A stretch of DNA of 28,831 nucleotides from an uncultured bacterium (GTDB taxonomy: Bacteria > Actinomycetota > Coriobacteriia > Coriobacteriales > Coriobacteriaceae), in assembly GCA_958349055.1 (NCBI GenBank), contig CATWBO010000032.1, positions 1-28,831 on the forward strand, given 5' to 3'. A program made the translations under genes and the position numbers. Of the stretch, positions 6,585-13,539 are shown piece after piece. The notes beneath the pieces were generated by a model. That model worked only from the letters and a program-made list of their open reading frames with translations, made no database searches and was not told the DNA's origin. Positions within the stretch are counted from its first letter, which is position 1; every line of letters begins with the position of its first letter.

Positions 6585-7694
6585 TTAGACCGGCTTAAGC
6601 CCAAAACACGCCCGCAGCGTGTTAAGCAACGCCTCTTGCTTCTTCCTGCGGGCATCGACACGATTCCGGTACCGCTTTCGCATACGCTGGTGGATGCGCC
6701 ATGCGAGTGCTTCCATCGCTTCCATGTCGCAGAGCATTTCGTTGTTGACCGTCGCGACCTCGATTCCCATAGTAATCAAGCCCGTGTTGCGCTTTTCATC
6801 ATGGATACGTCCCCTCCGGGAGGAATGGCCCAGCTCACCGTTGTATTCCAGGTCAAACCGGGCTGCCTCTTGATACGCATCGCAAACTGCATGGGGCATC
6901 CCCGAGATTGCCTGCGCACGGTCATCGAACTCGATCTTGTAGTCGGTCTTAAAAGGTCCGCAGGCAAACCCGCCATAGGAAAACGGAAGCGAAAACAGAG
7001 CAAGCATGATGCACTCCATGGGCGAGAGCAGGTTTTCTGACAAGTAGGGACACAGACGCTGCAATTGTTTGGCCGTGCTTCCCTTGCATGTCGTAAGGTA
7101 ATCTGCCAGGCGATCGGGCGTCAGCACCGGTTCGACTTCAAAGTAGCCCACGTCTGCTGGCTGGTCCTTGTCCTTTGCAAGTTTATTCGTAACAGGCGAG
7201 GTGTAGGGAGGCAGATACTTCCCGCGGTCGCTCAGTGAAATCTTAGAGCACAGCTCCTGGGCCAGGGCAAACGCCTGGATGCAGCCGACCTCGCGCGCAA
7301 CGGCAACACAAAGAGCCTCGGGAGATAGGCTGTACACCCCCGGTTCCACCTCTAGAATCGAGCCGGCGGGCAACCCGGAACACACGGACCAGCCTACGCC
7401 AGGCATGCGGCGGCGCTGCGCCGCAGATCCCACCAGCAAGCACAGATCTTCTTGCACCTCGCCACTTTTGGCTCCAATTCGCACCAAGTCAGGAAGATAG
7501 ATATCCTCGGTCGAGGGCGACGACGTGCACAGCACACGGCGCTCTTCATCGGGATTAAGGTCCTTCCAGCTGATATAGCCCATCTGCCGGCGCTCGGCGC
7601 GCATCATGCGCAGCGCTGAAGCGCCTGTTAGGATTACGGAAGCCGCTAGCTGTTCGCCTGTCGGCTCGTTGCGCCGCTCAATCTTCACTGTCAC
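6585..7694 (-). CDS. AbiEi / DUF559-like hypothetical protein with possible PD-(D/E)XK nuclease domain
   Basis: 369 residues from GTG 7694, with AGGGG seven bases upstream; this start falls 10 bp after the comF stop, and the longer open frame runs back through comF. The middle part (about 65-165: RIGAKSGEVQEDLCLLVGSAAQ, LEVEPGVYSLSPEALCVAVAREVG) recalls the central region of AbiEi-type proteins. The C-terminal part contains ARFDLEYNGELGHSSRRGRIHDEKRN, then GLITMGIEVATV, matching the spacing E-x-[ND]-G-x(2)-H...D-x(2)-R...G seen in DUF559/Vsr-like PD-(D/E)XK domains. The family assignment is from memory of pattern, not a search. No AbiEii-type toxin is adjacent. Codon use is more A/T-tolerant than in comF and ricT, and an inverted-repeat element follows its 3' end, both hinting at acquisition. 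Confidence 0.6.
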   Translation of the reverse strand: MTVKIERRNEPTGEQLAASVILTGASALRMMRAERRQMGYISWKDLNPDEERRVLCTSSPSTEDIYLPDLVRIGAKSGEVQEDLCLLVGSAAQRRRMPGVGWSVCSGLPAGSILEVEPGVYSLSPEALCVAVAREVGCIQAFALAQELCSKISLSDRGKYLPPYTSPVTNKLAKDKDQPADVGYFEVEPVLTPDRLADYLTTCKGSTAKQLQRLCPYLSENLLSPMECIMLALFSLPFSYGGFACGPFKTDYKIEFDDRAQAISGMPHAVCDAYQEAARFDLEYNGELGHSSRRGRIHDEKRNTGLITMGIEVATVNNEMLCDMEAMEALAWRIHQRMRKRYRNRVDARRKKQEALLNTLRACFGLKPV

Positions 7695-7704
7695 AAAACC
7701 ACCC

Positions 7705-8511
7705 CTACCAAACACGTGCGATAGCAAGGCCATCGACTGCCGCAGCGCCGGCACGCTTGAGCTCCGCCGAGGCTGCTGCCATGGTCGCGCCCGTGGTGAT
7801 AACGTCATCGATAAGCAGTAGGCGGCGGCCGCGCACGTCCTCAACCGTCTCGTACATGCCTTGGGCACGCTCGCGACGCTCCTCACGACCGAGTTCGCGC
7901 TGGTCGCCACGCCCGTACTTGACGAGGGCATCGAGCAGGGGAACGCCCGACAGCTCGCAAAATGGGCGCGCAATGGCCTCCATATGATCAAAGCCACGCC
8001 GCCGAAACGCTGCCGCCGTCGCAGGCACAAACACCACCGCATCCGCACCGGACAGCACACCTCCTAAGCGTTCGGGCGCTACGACCTGGGCATGCAGGGC
8101 GGTGTCGTAGAGCAGCTCCGCCAGATACGGCGCCAGGCGTCGCTCGCCCGCGTCCTTGTACGCTTTAATGATGCGCGGCAGCGGATGCGCATAGACGGAG
8201 CACGCCAGGCAGCGGTCGAGCGCCTCCGCCATTGCCGAGGACGTGCCCTCGACCGAACACTCAGTGCACAGCAAATCCCCAAACGGGGCGCCGCATCGGG
8301 TGCAGCTATGACGTGGGTCGATGAGCGTGAGCGCAGCCAGGCAGTCTTGGCAAATAAGCGTACCGGCGCGCTCGCAGCCGGCACATCGTGTTGGCGACAA
8401 CGCCTCAAGCGCCTCGTGCGCCGCCCGCTCGGCAAACGGTAGCAATTCGTCCGCAAACGGCAGGGCGCCGGCACCCTGCAGACGGCTCAATATGTTCAGA
8501 TGGCTCTTCAA
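7705..8511 (-). CDS. comF: ComF family phosphoribosyltransferase-like protein
   Basis: 268 residues from TTG 8511; GGAGGG lies seven bases upstream and no closer in-frame ATG or GTG exists. The N-terminal half carries four CxxC pairs (C43/46, C54/57, C70/73, C82/85), a zinc-ribbon arrangement, followed by the Tyr-Pro-Ile/Val-Lys-type stretch AHPLPRIIKAYKDAGERRLA. The C-terminal half is a type I phosphoribosyltransferase fold with RRGFDHMEAIARP and the PRPP-binding motif LLLIDDVITTGAT. ComF is needed for DNA uptake in naturally transformable bacteria and acts with the ComFA helicase; its exact chemistry is unsettled. It is the last gene of the tmk-holB-ricT-comF run. Its ribosome-binding site lies inside a perfect hairpin (8515-8550). 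Confidence 0.93.
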   Translation of the reverse strand: MKSHLNILSRLQGAGALPFADELLPFAERAAHEALEALSPTRCAGCERAGTLICQDCLAALTLIDPRHSCTRCGAPFGDLLCTECSVEGTSSAMAEALDRCLACSVYAHPLPRIIKAYKDAGERRLAPYLAELLYDTALHAQVVAPERLGGVLSGADAVVFVPATAAAFRRRGFDHMEAIARPFCELSGVPLLDALVKYGRGDQRELGREERRERAQGMYETVEDVRGRRLLLIDDVITTGATMAAASAELKRAGAAAVDGLAIARVW

Positions 8512-8514
8512 GAC

Positions 8515-8550
8515 ACAACCCTCCCTACGTTCGGTCGCAGGGAGGGTTGT
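8515..8550 (-). promoter_or_regulatory. Hairpin that buries the comF ribosome-binding site
   Basis: On the minus strand ACAACCCTCCCT pairs perfectly over 12 bp with AGGGAGGGTTGT, with a 12-nt loop. The 3' arm contains the comF Shine-Dalgarno GGAGGG, three bases before the TTG start begins its spacer. No U-tract follows, so a terminator is less likely than translational control or an RNA-processing site between ricT and comF. Confidence 0.6.
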
Positions 8551-8613
8551 TGATTCAGCGCTATGGTACCCCGACGCGATTGGGGTAAGGCGGGTTAAAT
8601 CCGCTCGCGGGCG

Positions 8614-10314
8614 TTATTCGCCGGCGGGCGGTTGTGGTGCGGCCGAAGACGGGGTCGAGCCCTCGCCACCATCCTGGCGCGGCTTGCGGGAACGGCGACG
8701 GCGACGGCGCTTTTGACCCTGGTCGGCCGAGCCCTCGCCACCGCGATCCTCGCGCGGCTCGCGCTCGTCGCGAGCGGCGCCACGCGAAGCCTTAGCAGCC
8801 GCTCCCCCGCCATCTCCGGGACGACGGCGCGTGACCTTGACCTCGCCATCCGAGACCTGATCGGCAACGGAGGGCACTGAGGGCTTCTGTTGCGTGCCCG
8901 AGGAATGGCGACGGCGCGGACGCGGCGCGCGCTCATCCTCGCCACGTGACTTGCCGCCCTTGTCGGCAGGCGCATCGGAGGCCGAGGCGCCCTTGGAAGC
9001 GGCACCAGCCTCGCGAGCAGCTGCGGCGCGGAAGACATCCTCGCGCTCCTCGCTCGACAGGTGACGGCGGCGACGACGCGTGGGGTTCATACCACCGCCG
9101 CGATTCTGCTGCTGGGACTGCTGAACCTCGCGCTCGCGGGAGGCGTTCTTGCCTGCAGCTGCAGCCTCGCCGACATCGCCCGAGCCCGCGCGCTTGCGAC
9201 GACGACGTCCACCGGCGGCCTCCTCGGCCTCGGGCGTTGCGGCATTGCCACGGCCCTTTCCGCGGCCACGGCCCTCGCCCTGGCTCTGACCGGCGCGAGC
9301 ATCGGATTCAGCATCGCGACGACGGCGCTTGGGCATCGACGTACCGGCCAGACGGTCGGCGCTCGACAGGCCATCGCCCACGTCGACGCCGTTCTCGCGG
9401 TCGAGTTCCATGAGCGCCAGACGCATCTCGGGCGACTCGATGCGCTCGAGCACGTCGCGCGTCACGCAGTCGGGGCGGCAGTTGCAGCCCTGCTCGGCGG
9501 CCTTCTTTTTGCAGCCCTCCGAGCAGGTCATATCGGCCAGGTTGACCTTAAAGACCTTGCCGTTCTCCAGGCGCAGCACCAGCTGCTCACGCGGCGTGTC
9601 ATATTCCTGAATACGCGCCTTGCCGAGCGGCGTATCGATGAGCGTCTTCTTTTTGGGCGCACGGCTCTTAAAGTCCTTGTACGCTTCAAACTCATAGCGC
9701 AGGCAGCACATCAGGCGGCCGCAAACGCCGCTGATCTTGGAGGAATTGAGCGGCAGGTCCTGCTCTTTTGCCATGCGGATCGAGACGGGCTCAAACTGTC
9801 CGCCAAAGCGCGTGCAACAGAGCTCCTGGCCGCACTGGGCATAGCCGCCCACCAGGCGAGTCTCGTCGCGCACGCCGATCTGGCGCATGTCGACGCGAAT
9901 GTGCAGCGTCGAGGACAGATCCTTGACGAGCTGGCGAAAATCGACGCGCTCCTCGGCCGCAAAGTAGAACACGGCCTTCTCGCCGCCAAACAGGTACTCG
10001 ACGCCGACCGGCTTCATCTCGAGGTCGAGTTCTTTGACCAGACGGCGGAAATCGACCATGGCCTCGTCGCCCTGGATGGCAAGATCGTCGGCAAGCTGCA
10101 GGTCAATGTCGCTCGCCACGCGCAGCACAGGCTTGAGCGGCTGACCGATCTCGTCTTGCGGCACCTCGAAGGGATCGGCCGTGACCAAGCCGATCTCGGT
10201 TCCGCGCTCGGTGGAGCAAATGGCATAATCGGCCTCGAGGATATCCAGGTCCTGCGGGTCAAACCACAGGTCGCGCGAGGCGTAGGTAAACTTAACGGGT
10301 ACGACTAACGGCAT
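8614..10314 (-). CDS. ricT: RicT/YaaT (PSP1 domain) protein with long Arg-rich tail
   Basis: 566 residues, about twice the Bacillus protein. Residues 1-250 match the PSP1/RicT core, with the signature cysteines in CGQELCCTRFGG (C161, C166, C167) and CGRLMCC (C198, C203, C204), which in RicAFT help bind an iron-sulfur cluster; that complex guides RNase Y-dependent mRNA processing. A second cysteine group follows (C264, C268, C277, C279, C283). From about residue 325 the protein is low complexity: Arg/Gly/Glu-rich with many RRRRR and GRGRGKGRG-like blocks, likely disordered and RNA-binding. The ATG at 10314 has AGGAAGG upstream and overlaps the last 10 bases of holB, so the two are translationally coupled. 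The ricA and ricF partners are not in this window. The holB neighbourhood is the one usual for yaaT. Confidence 0.93.
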   Translation of the reverse strand: MPLVVPVKFTYASRDLWFDPQDLDILEADYAICSTERGTEIGLVTADPFEVPQDEIGQPLKPVLRVASDIDLQLADDLAIQGDEAMVDFRRLVKELDLEMKPVGVEYLFGGEKAVFYFAAEERVDFRQLVKDLSSTLHIRVDMRQIGVRDETRLVGGYAQCGQELCCTRFGGQFEPVSIRMAKEQDLPLNSSKISGVCGRLMCCLRYEFEAYKDFKSRAPKKKTLIDTPLGKARIQEYDTPREQLVLRLENGKVFKVNLADMTCSEGCKKKAAEQGCNCRPDCVTRDVLERIESPEMRLALMELDRENGVDVGDGLSSADRLAGTSMPKRRRRDAESDARAGQSQGEGRGRGKGRGNAATPEAEEAAGGRRRRKRAGSGDVGEAAAAGKNASREREVQQSQQQNRGGGMNPTRRRRRHLSSEEREDVFRAAAAREAGAASKGASASDAPADKGGKSRGEDERAPRPRRRHSSGTQQKPSVPSVADQVSDGEVKVTRRRPGDGGGAAAKASRGAARDEREPREDRGGEGSADQGQKRRRRRRSRKPRQDGGEGSTPSSAAPQPPAGE

Positions 10315-11432
10315 TTCAGTGCCTTCCTGATATCGAACAGCATGACCTCGATGGCCAGCTGGGGAGTAACGTTTCTGGCGATGTTGCGCTCGGCGGTCGC
10401 GACCGCCTCGAGCGCCTGGGTGGCACCCGCAACATTGGTCGCGGCGGCAAGCCGACCGATCGTGTCGCGCACATCCTCGTTCACCACGTCGGCTGCCTCG
10501 TCCTGAAGTGTCAGCAGCACGTCGCGTATGAGCGTCCGCGCGCTCGCCAGCGCTTCCATGATACCCGAACGCTCGCGCGCGTTGAGTTCGCGCTTGTTGC
10601 GGTCCTCAAGCTGCTTCAATGCTCCACGCGACAGGTAGTCGGCGTTTTGCTCGAGCACCTTTTCCTGCGTGGACTTGACCTCGGCCAACGGCGCCTTGAC
10701 GGCGACGATGAGTGACTTGGCGCGGCTGAGCACGTCGGCCTCGTCGGCGGCAACGAGCGAGTCGATGGCACGGACCATCTGACGGCGGGCGTCCTGGCGC
10801 TCGGCACTCTTAAGGAACTCGATACCGCGCGTGGGGCTGCCCGCCACGGCGACGGCCATGCGACAACGCGCGAGGTCCTGACCGGTGGCGCGGCTTATGG
10901 CCTGCGCGGCCACGACGGGCGACACCAGCCGAAACGGCACACACTGGCAGCGGCTCACGATGGTGGGCAGCATCACGTCTGCCGAGGTGCCCAGCAGGAT
11001 AAACATGACGCCCTCGGGCGGCTCCTCGAGCGTTTTGAGCAGCGCGTTGGCGGTGTTGGCGCGCAGCTGCTCGGCACGGTCGATGATGTAGACCTTGGCC
11101 TTGGCACGGATGGGCGCCAGGGGCACGTCGTCGAGCAGCTCGCGCGTCTGGGCGATGAGGTAGCCCGTGGCGCTCTCGGGCGTGTAATAGTGCACGTCGG
11201 GGTGCGTATGGCGTGCGACGCGCACACAGCTGTCGCACGATCCACAGCCGTCCTGCTCGCACAGGAAGGCCTGGGCGAGCGCCCATGCGGCATCGAGCTT
11301 ACCGGCGCCGGGCGCGCCCAAGAACAGATAGGCGTGCGATGCGCGACCGCTAGCGACGGCATTGGTCAAAAAGTCACGCACGCGCTCTTGGGTGTCGAGC
11401 TTGGCCAGCAGGCTTGCCTGAGCGGGGGCCAT
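10305..11432 (-). CDS. holB: DNA polymerase III delta-prime subunit
   Basis: 375 residues from ATG 11432, with AAGGAGG nine bases upstream and a single base between this ATG and the tmk stop. It is a subunit of the clamp loader that opens and loads the beta sliding clamp. Visible are the AAA+ module with SHAYLFLGAPGAGK (Walker A-like, 39-45, then Leu instead of Ser/Thr), the zinc module C58/C63/C66/C69 (CGSCDSC), HPDVHYYTP, VYIIDRAEQL (Walker B region), NALLKTLEEPPEG, and the sensor-1 region PTIVSRCQ. The altered Walker A fits a stator-like subunit with little ATPase activity. The remaining two thirds is helical and diverged. Operon position between tmk and ricT is the usual one in Gram-positive bacteria. 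Confidence 0.95.
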   Translation of the reverse strand: MAPAQASLLAKLDTQERVRDFLTNAVASGRASHAYLFLGAPGAGKLDAAWALAQAFLCEQDGCGSCDSCVRVARHTHPDVHYYTPESATGYLIAQTRELLDDVPLAPIRAKAKVYIIDRAEQLRANTANALLKTLEEPPEGVMFILLGTSADVMLPTIVSRCQCVPFRLVSPVVAAQAISRATGQDLARCRMAVAVAGSPTRGIEFLKSAERQDARRQMVRAIDSLVAADEADVLSRAKSLIVAVKAPLAEVKSTQEKVLEQNADYLSRGALKQLEDRNKRELNARERSGIMEALASARTLIRDVLLTLQDEAADVVNEDVRDTIGRLAAATNVAGATQALEAVATAERNIARNVTPQLAIEVMLFDIRKALKCR

Positions 11433-11433
11433 G

Positions 11434-12117
11434 TTACTCGGCCTCCTTGGCAAGCGCGGCGGCGACGGCTTCCTGCGGGATATCGAGGCCGTACGCGCGA
11501 ACCTGCTCGACCGTCTGCGCGAAGACGTCCTCGATCGGCGCGGTGGCGTCGATGAGCTTTACGCGGTTTGGTTCCTCGGCGGCAATGGCGCAAAATCCCT
11601 GGTAGACACGCTCTTGGAAGGCCATGCCCTTGGCCTCCATGCGATCCGCCGCACCACGGGCGGCCATGCGCAGCGCCGCCTGCTCGGGCGTGATGTGGTA
11701 GACGAGCGTGAGCGCCGGGTGCGTTCCCGCGACGGCCAGGCTGTTGGCATCGCGCACCATCTGGCGATCGAGGCCATCGGCAAATGCCTGGTAGCAGGTC
11801 GTGGAATCGTAGAAGCGATCACACAGGACCACCTTGCCGGCCGCAAGGGCGGGGGCTATGACCTCGTGCACCAACTGGGCGCGCGCCGCCTCGTAGAGCA
11901 GCAACTCGCAGGTGTCTCCCATCGCCGTGTTGGCGGGGTCGAGCAGCAAAGCGCGAATCTTTTCGCTGATGGCGGTGCCGCCCGGCTCGCGCAGGCTCAC
12001 AACCTGGTAGCCAGCGAGTTCGAGCGCGCGGGCGAGCAGGTGCGCCTGCGTGGACTTGCCGGCACCGTCGACGCCCTCGAGCGTGATAAAGCTATGTTGA
12101 GCAGGCTCAAAAGCCAT
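11434..12117 (-). CDS. tmk: Thymidylate kinase
   Basis: 227 residues. It phosphorylates dTMP to dTDP with ATP, an essential step for DNA synthesis. Visible are the P-loop LEGVDGAGKST (13-23), the REPGGT motif, the DR[FY] motif in VVLCDRFYDSTTCYQ, and a lid-like region with AARGAADRMEAKG. ATG 12117 has AGGAAGGGG upstream. It is the first gene of the tmk-holB-ricT-comF run, with a promoter about 55 bp upstream. The length and motif order are normal for the family. Confidence 0.97.
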   Translation of the reverse strand: MAFEPAQHSFITLEGVDGAGKSTQAHLLARALELAGYQVVSLREPGGTAISEKIRALLLDPANTAMGDTCELLLYEAARAQLVHEVIAPALAAGKVVLCDRFYDSTTCYQAFADGLDRQMVRDANSLAVAGTHPALTLVYHITPEQAALRMAARGAADRMEAKGMAFQERVYQGFCAIAAEEPNRVKLIDATAPIEDVFAQTVEQVRAYGLDIPQEAVAAALAKEAE

Positions 12118-12169
12118 GGGCGCAGCCCCTTCCTACAAGGCGCGTAAATGCAGATATATCAACCAAGCC

Positions 12170-12198
12170 ATGATACCCCAGTGCTCGGCGCGTCCCAA
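12170..12198 (-). promoter_or_regulatory. Promoter of the tmk-holB-ricT-comF operon
   Basis: On the minus strand TTGGGA (12198-12193), a 17-bp spacer and TATCAT (12175-12170) form a good sigma-A-type match about 55 bp upstream of the tmk ATG. No other pair of comparable quality was seen between the palindromic repeats and tmk. Confidence 0.6.
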
Positions 12199-12206
12199 AT
12201 CCCACC

Positions 12207-12262
12207 TAGTCATTGGGGACGTTCTTGAATGACTAGTCGTTTAAGAACGTCCCCAATGGCTA
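12207..12262. repeat. GGGAC palindrome copy 1 (head-to-head double unit)
   Basis: TAGTCATTGGGGACGTTCTT and its near-perfect complement (19 of 20 positions) flank a 16-bp centre that contains GACTAGTC. The left half is itself a 29-bp unit with arms TAGTCATT/AATGACTA around GGGGACGTTCTTG. That unit recurs with one difference at 20908-20936. Confidence 0.85.
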
Positions 12263-12276
12263 AAGGTGCCTTTCCA

Positions 12277-12345
12277 AAGTTGCGGTGAAATAGGGACCGA
12301 TTGAAGCTCTGAGACCGCCAAACAGTCCCTATTTCACCGCAACTT
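12277..12345. repeat. GGGAC palindrome copy 2
   Basis: Perfect 21-bp inverted arms (AAGTTGCGGTGAAATAGGGAC and its complement) surround a 27-bp centre. The arm ends in AGGGAC like the other copies, but the rest of the arm sequence is unrelated to them. It lies 15 bp after copy 1. Confidence 0.85.
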
Positions 12346-12370
12346 ATGATGGGGAATTTTGGATGCTGGG

Positions 12371-12376
12371 TATAAT
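12371..12376 (+). promoter_or_regulatory. Possible -10 element of the zinc-ribbon gene
   Basis: A perfect TATAAT lies 38 bp upstream of the ATG at 12414, just after palindrome copy 2. No good -35 is visible at 16-18 bp spacing, so the assignment is tentative. Confidence 0.4.
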
Positions 12377-12413
12377 CGTCGTATTGCATTGAAATGTGGC
12401 GAAAGGAGTGGCA

Positions 12414-13397
12414 ATGTCTCGGTATTGCGCCTCGTGCGGCAAGCTTCTTGCAGATGATGCCAAGTTCTGCACCTCGTGCGGTGCACCCGTTGAGCAAACA
12501 GCCGCGAGCGATAGCCAGCCCGCTTTTGAGCAGACCGGCTCCCTTGATACGCCGCAAGCCAAGGCGGACGACCCCCTCGCCTATAGCCCCGACCCCGCCG
12601 CAAGGACCGAGGCCGTCGAGACCACGCAGCGCATACCCGTCGCGAGCGGCTCGCCCCAACAGCAGCCGGCTCCCGCATACGCGCCCGCTTCGCCACAGAC
12701 CCCCGCTTCCAAAAAGAGCGGCACCGGGCCGCTTATCGCCGTTATCGTTGTGCTGGTGGCGATCATCATCGCCCTGGTCATTTTCTTTGTGATCAAGCCT
12801 TTCGACAACGCCGGCACGCAGACGACCGCCGAGGTTACCAAGCTGCACCACGATGTTGACGATGATGACCTTGAGCCTCTCGGCGATCCCAACAGCCTGT
12901 ACGACGATGATGACGATGACGACGAGGATGGCGGCGAAGCAACGCTCTCCGAGCAGAACCTCTACCGTCGCCTGAGCGAATACTACGACCTGCTCGAAGA
13001 TCTCGACAGCCAGGTCCGTGGCTGCGCGCAGAACTTCAACGGCAACTATCTGGAAGAGGATCGAACCACCCGTCAAAATCTCGCCGACGTCGCCGAGCGC
13101 ACGGAGGACACCATCGAGCAGTATTACGACATCGTCGAGGACCTGGACGTCCCGACGAGCTCCAAGAACTACAGCTCCTGGAAGGACATCATCGCCCTGT
13201 ACGACGACCTGGATCACCGCATTGACGCAATCTGTGATGCCTGGGAGATCAGCCTGAAATACGCCAAGCCTGCGGACCACAAGAATGAGATCGTGGCGCC
13301 GCTGTCGCGCGACAACGTGGCGGGCACCAATGACAATAAGTACCGCCTAGACTTTGAGGAGCGCTATCCCGGCGCCAAGCCTGTCGAGGTGAACTAG
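12414..13397 (+). CDS. Zinc-ribbon, single-pass membrane protein of unknown function
   Basis: 327 residues from ATG 12414, with AAAGGAG five bases upstream. The domains in order are an N-terminal zinc ribbon (MSRYCASCGK...CTSCGAPVE, residues 5-23, two CxxC pairs), a Pro/Ala/Gln-rich linker to about residue 103, a strong transmembrane helix (about 106-127), an acidic segment with a run of seven Asp, and a mostly helical C-terminal domain of about 160 residues (LYRRLSEYYDLLEDLDSQVRG, TEDTIEQYYDIVEDLD). With no signal peptide, the ribbon is probably cytoplasmic and the acidic helical part outside. This layout is common for uncharacterised zinc-ribbon proteins in Gram-positive bacteria. It is one of only two plus-strand genes, bracketed by GGGAC palindromes, and ends at a shared terminator with topA. 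Confidence 0.9.
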   Translation: MSRYCASCGKLLADDAKFCTSCGAPVEQTAASDSQPAFEQTGSLDTPQAKADDPLAYSPDPAARTEAVETTQRIPVASGSPQQQPAPAYAPASPQTPASKKSGTGPLIAVIVVLVAIIIALVIFFVIKPFDNAGTQTTAEVTKLHHDVDDDDLEPLGDPNSLYDDDDDDDEDGGEATLSEQNLYRRLSEYYDLLEDLDSQVRGCAQNFNGNYLEEDRTTRQNLADVAERTEDTIEQYYDIVEDLDVPTSSKNYSSWKDIIALYDDLDHRIDAICDAWEISLKYAKPADHKNEIVAPLSRDNVAGTNDNKYRLDFEERYPGAKPVEVN

Positions 13398-13415
13398 CGC
13401 TTTGTCGTTCCCGAG

Positions 13416-13473
13416 CCGGCAGTTAGGGACGTTCCTAAACTGCCGGCAGAAAAGGAACGTCCCTAACTGCCGG
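13416..13473. repeat. GGGAC palindrome copy 3 (head-to-head double unit)
   Basis: Perfect 21-bp arms beginning CCGGCAGTTAGGGACGTTCC, with a 16-bp centre that contains CTGCCGGCAG. The left half is a unit with arms CCGGCAGTT/AACTGCCGG around AGGGACGTTCCTA. The core is shared with copies 1 and 4, the arms are different. It lies 19 bp after the zinc-ribbon gene. Confidence 0.85.
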
Positions 13474-13475
13474 TC

Positions 13476-13517
13476 AAAAAAGCGAGCGAGGATCATGGGA
13501 CCCTCGCTCGTTTTTTT
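13476..13517. terminator. Bidirectional terminator between the zinc-ribbon gene and topA
   Basis: A 9-bp stem CGAGCGAGG/CCTCGCTCG with a 10-nt loop is flanked by A6 on the left and T7 on the right, so it can end both convergent transcripts. Confidence 0.9.
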
Positions 13518-13539
13518 GGGCATTGTTTCGACTGGGCCG

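Noticed and set aside
6585..7694. Complete AbiE toxin-antitoxin system
   Set aside because: No AbiEii nucleotidyltransferase-like toxin is found on either side, so only a single AbiEi-like gene can be claimed.
12207..12345. CRISPR array or transcription terminators
   Set aside because: Two large palindromes with different sequences are not direct repeats with spacers, and neither strand has a U-tract after the stems.
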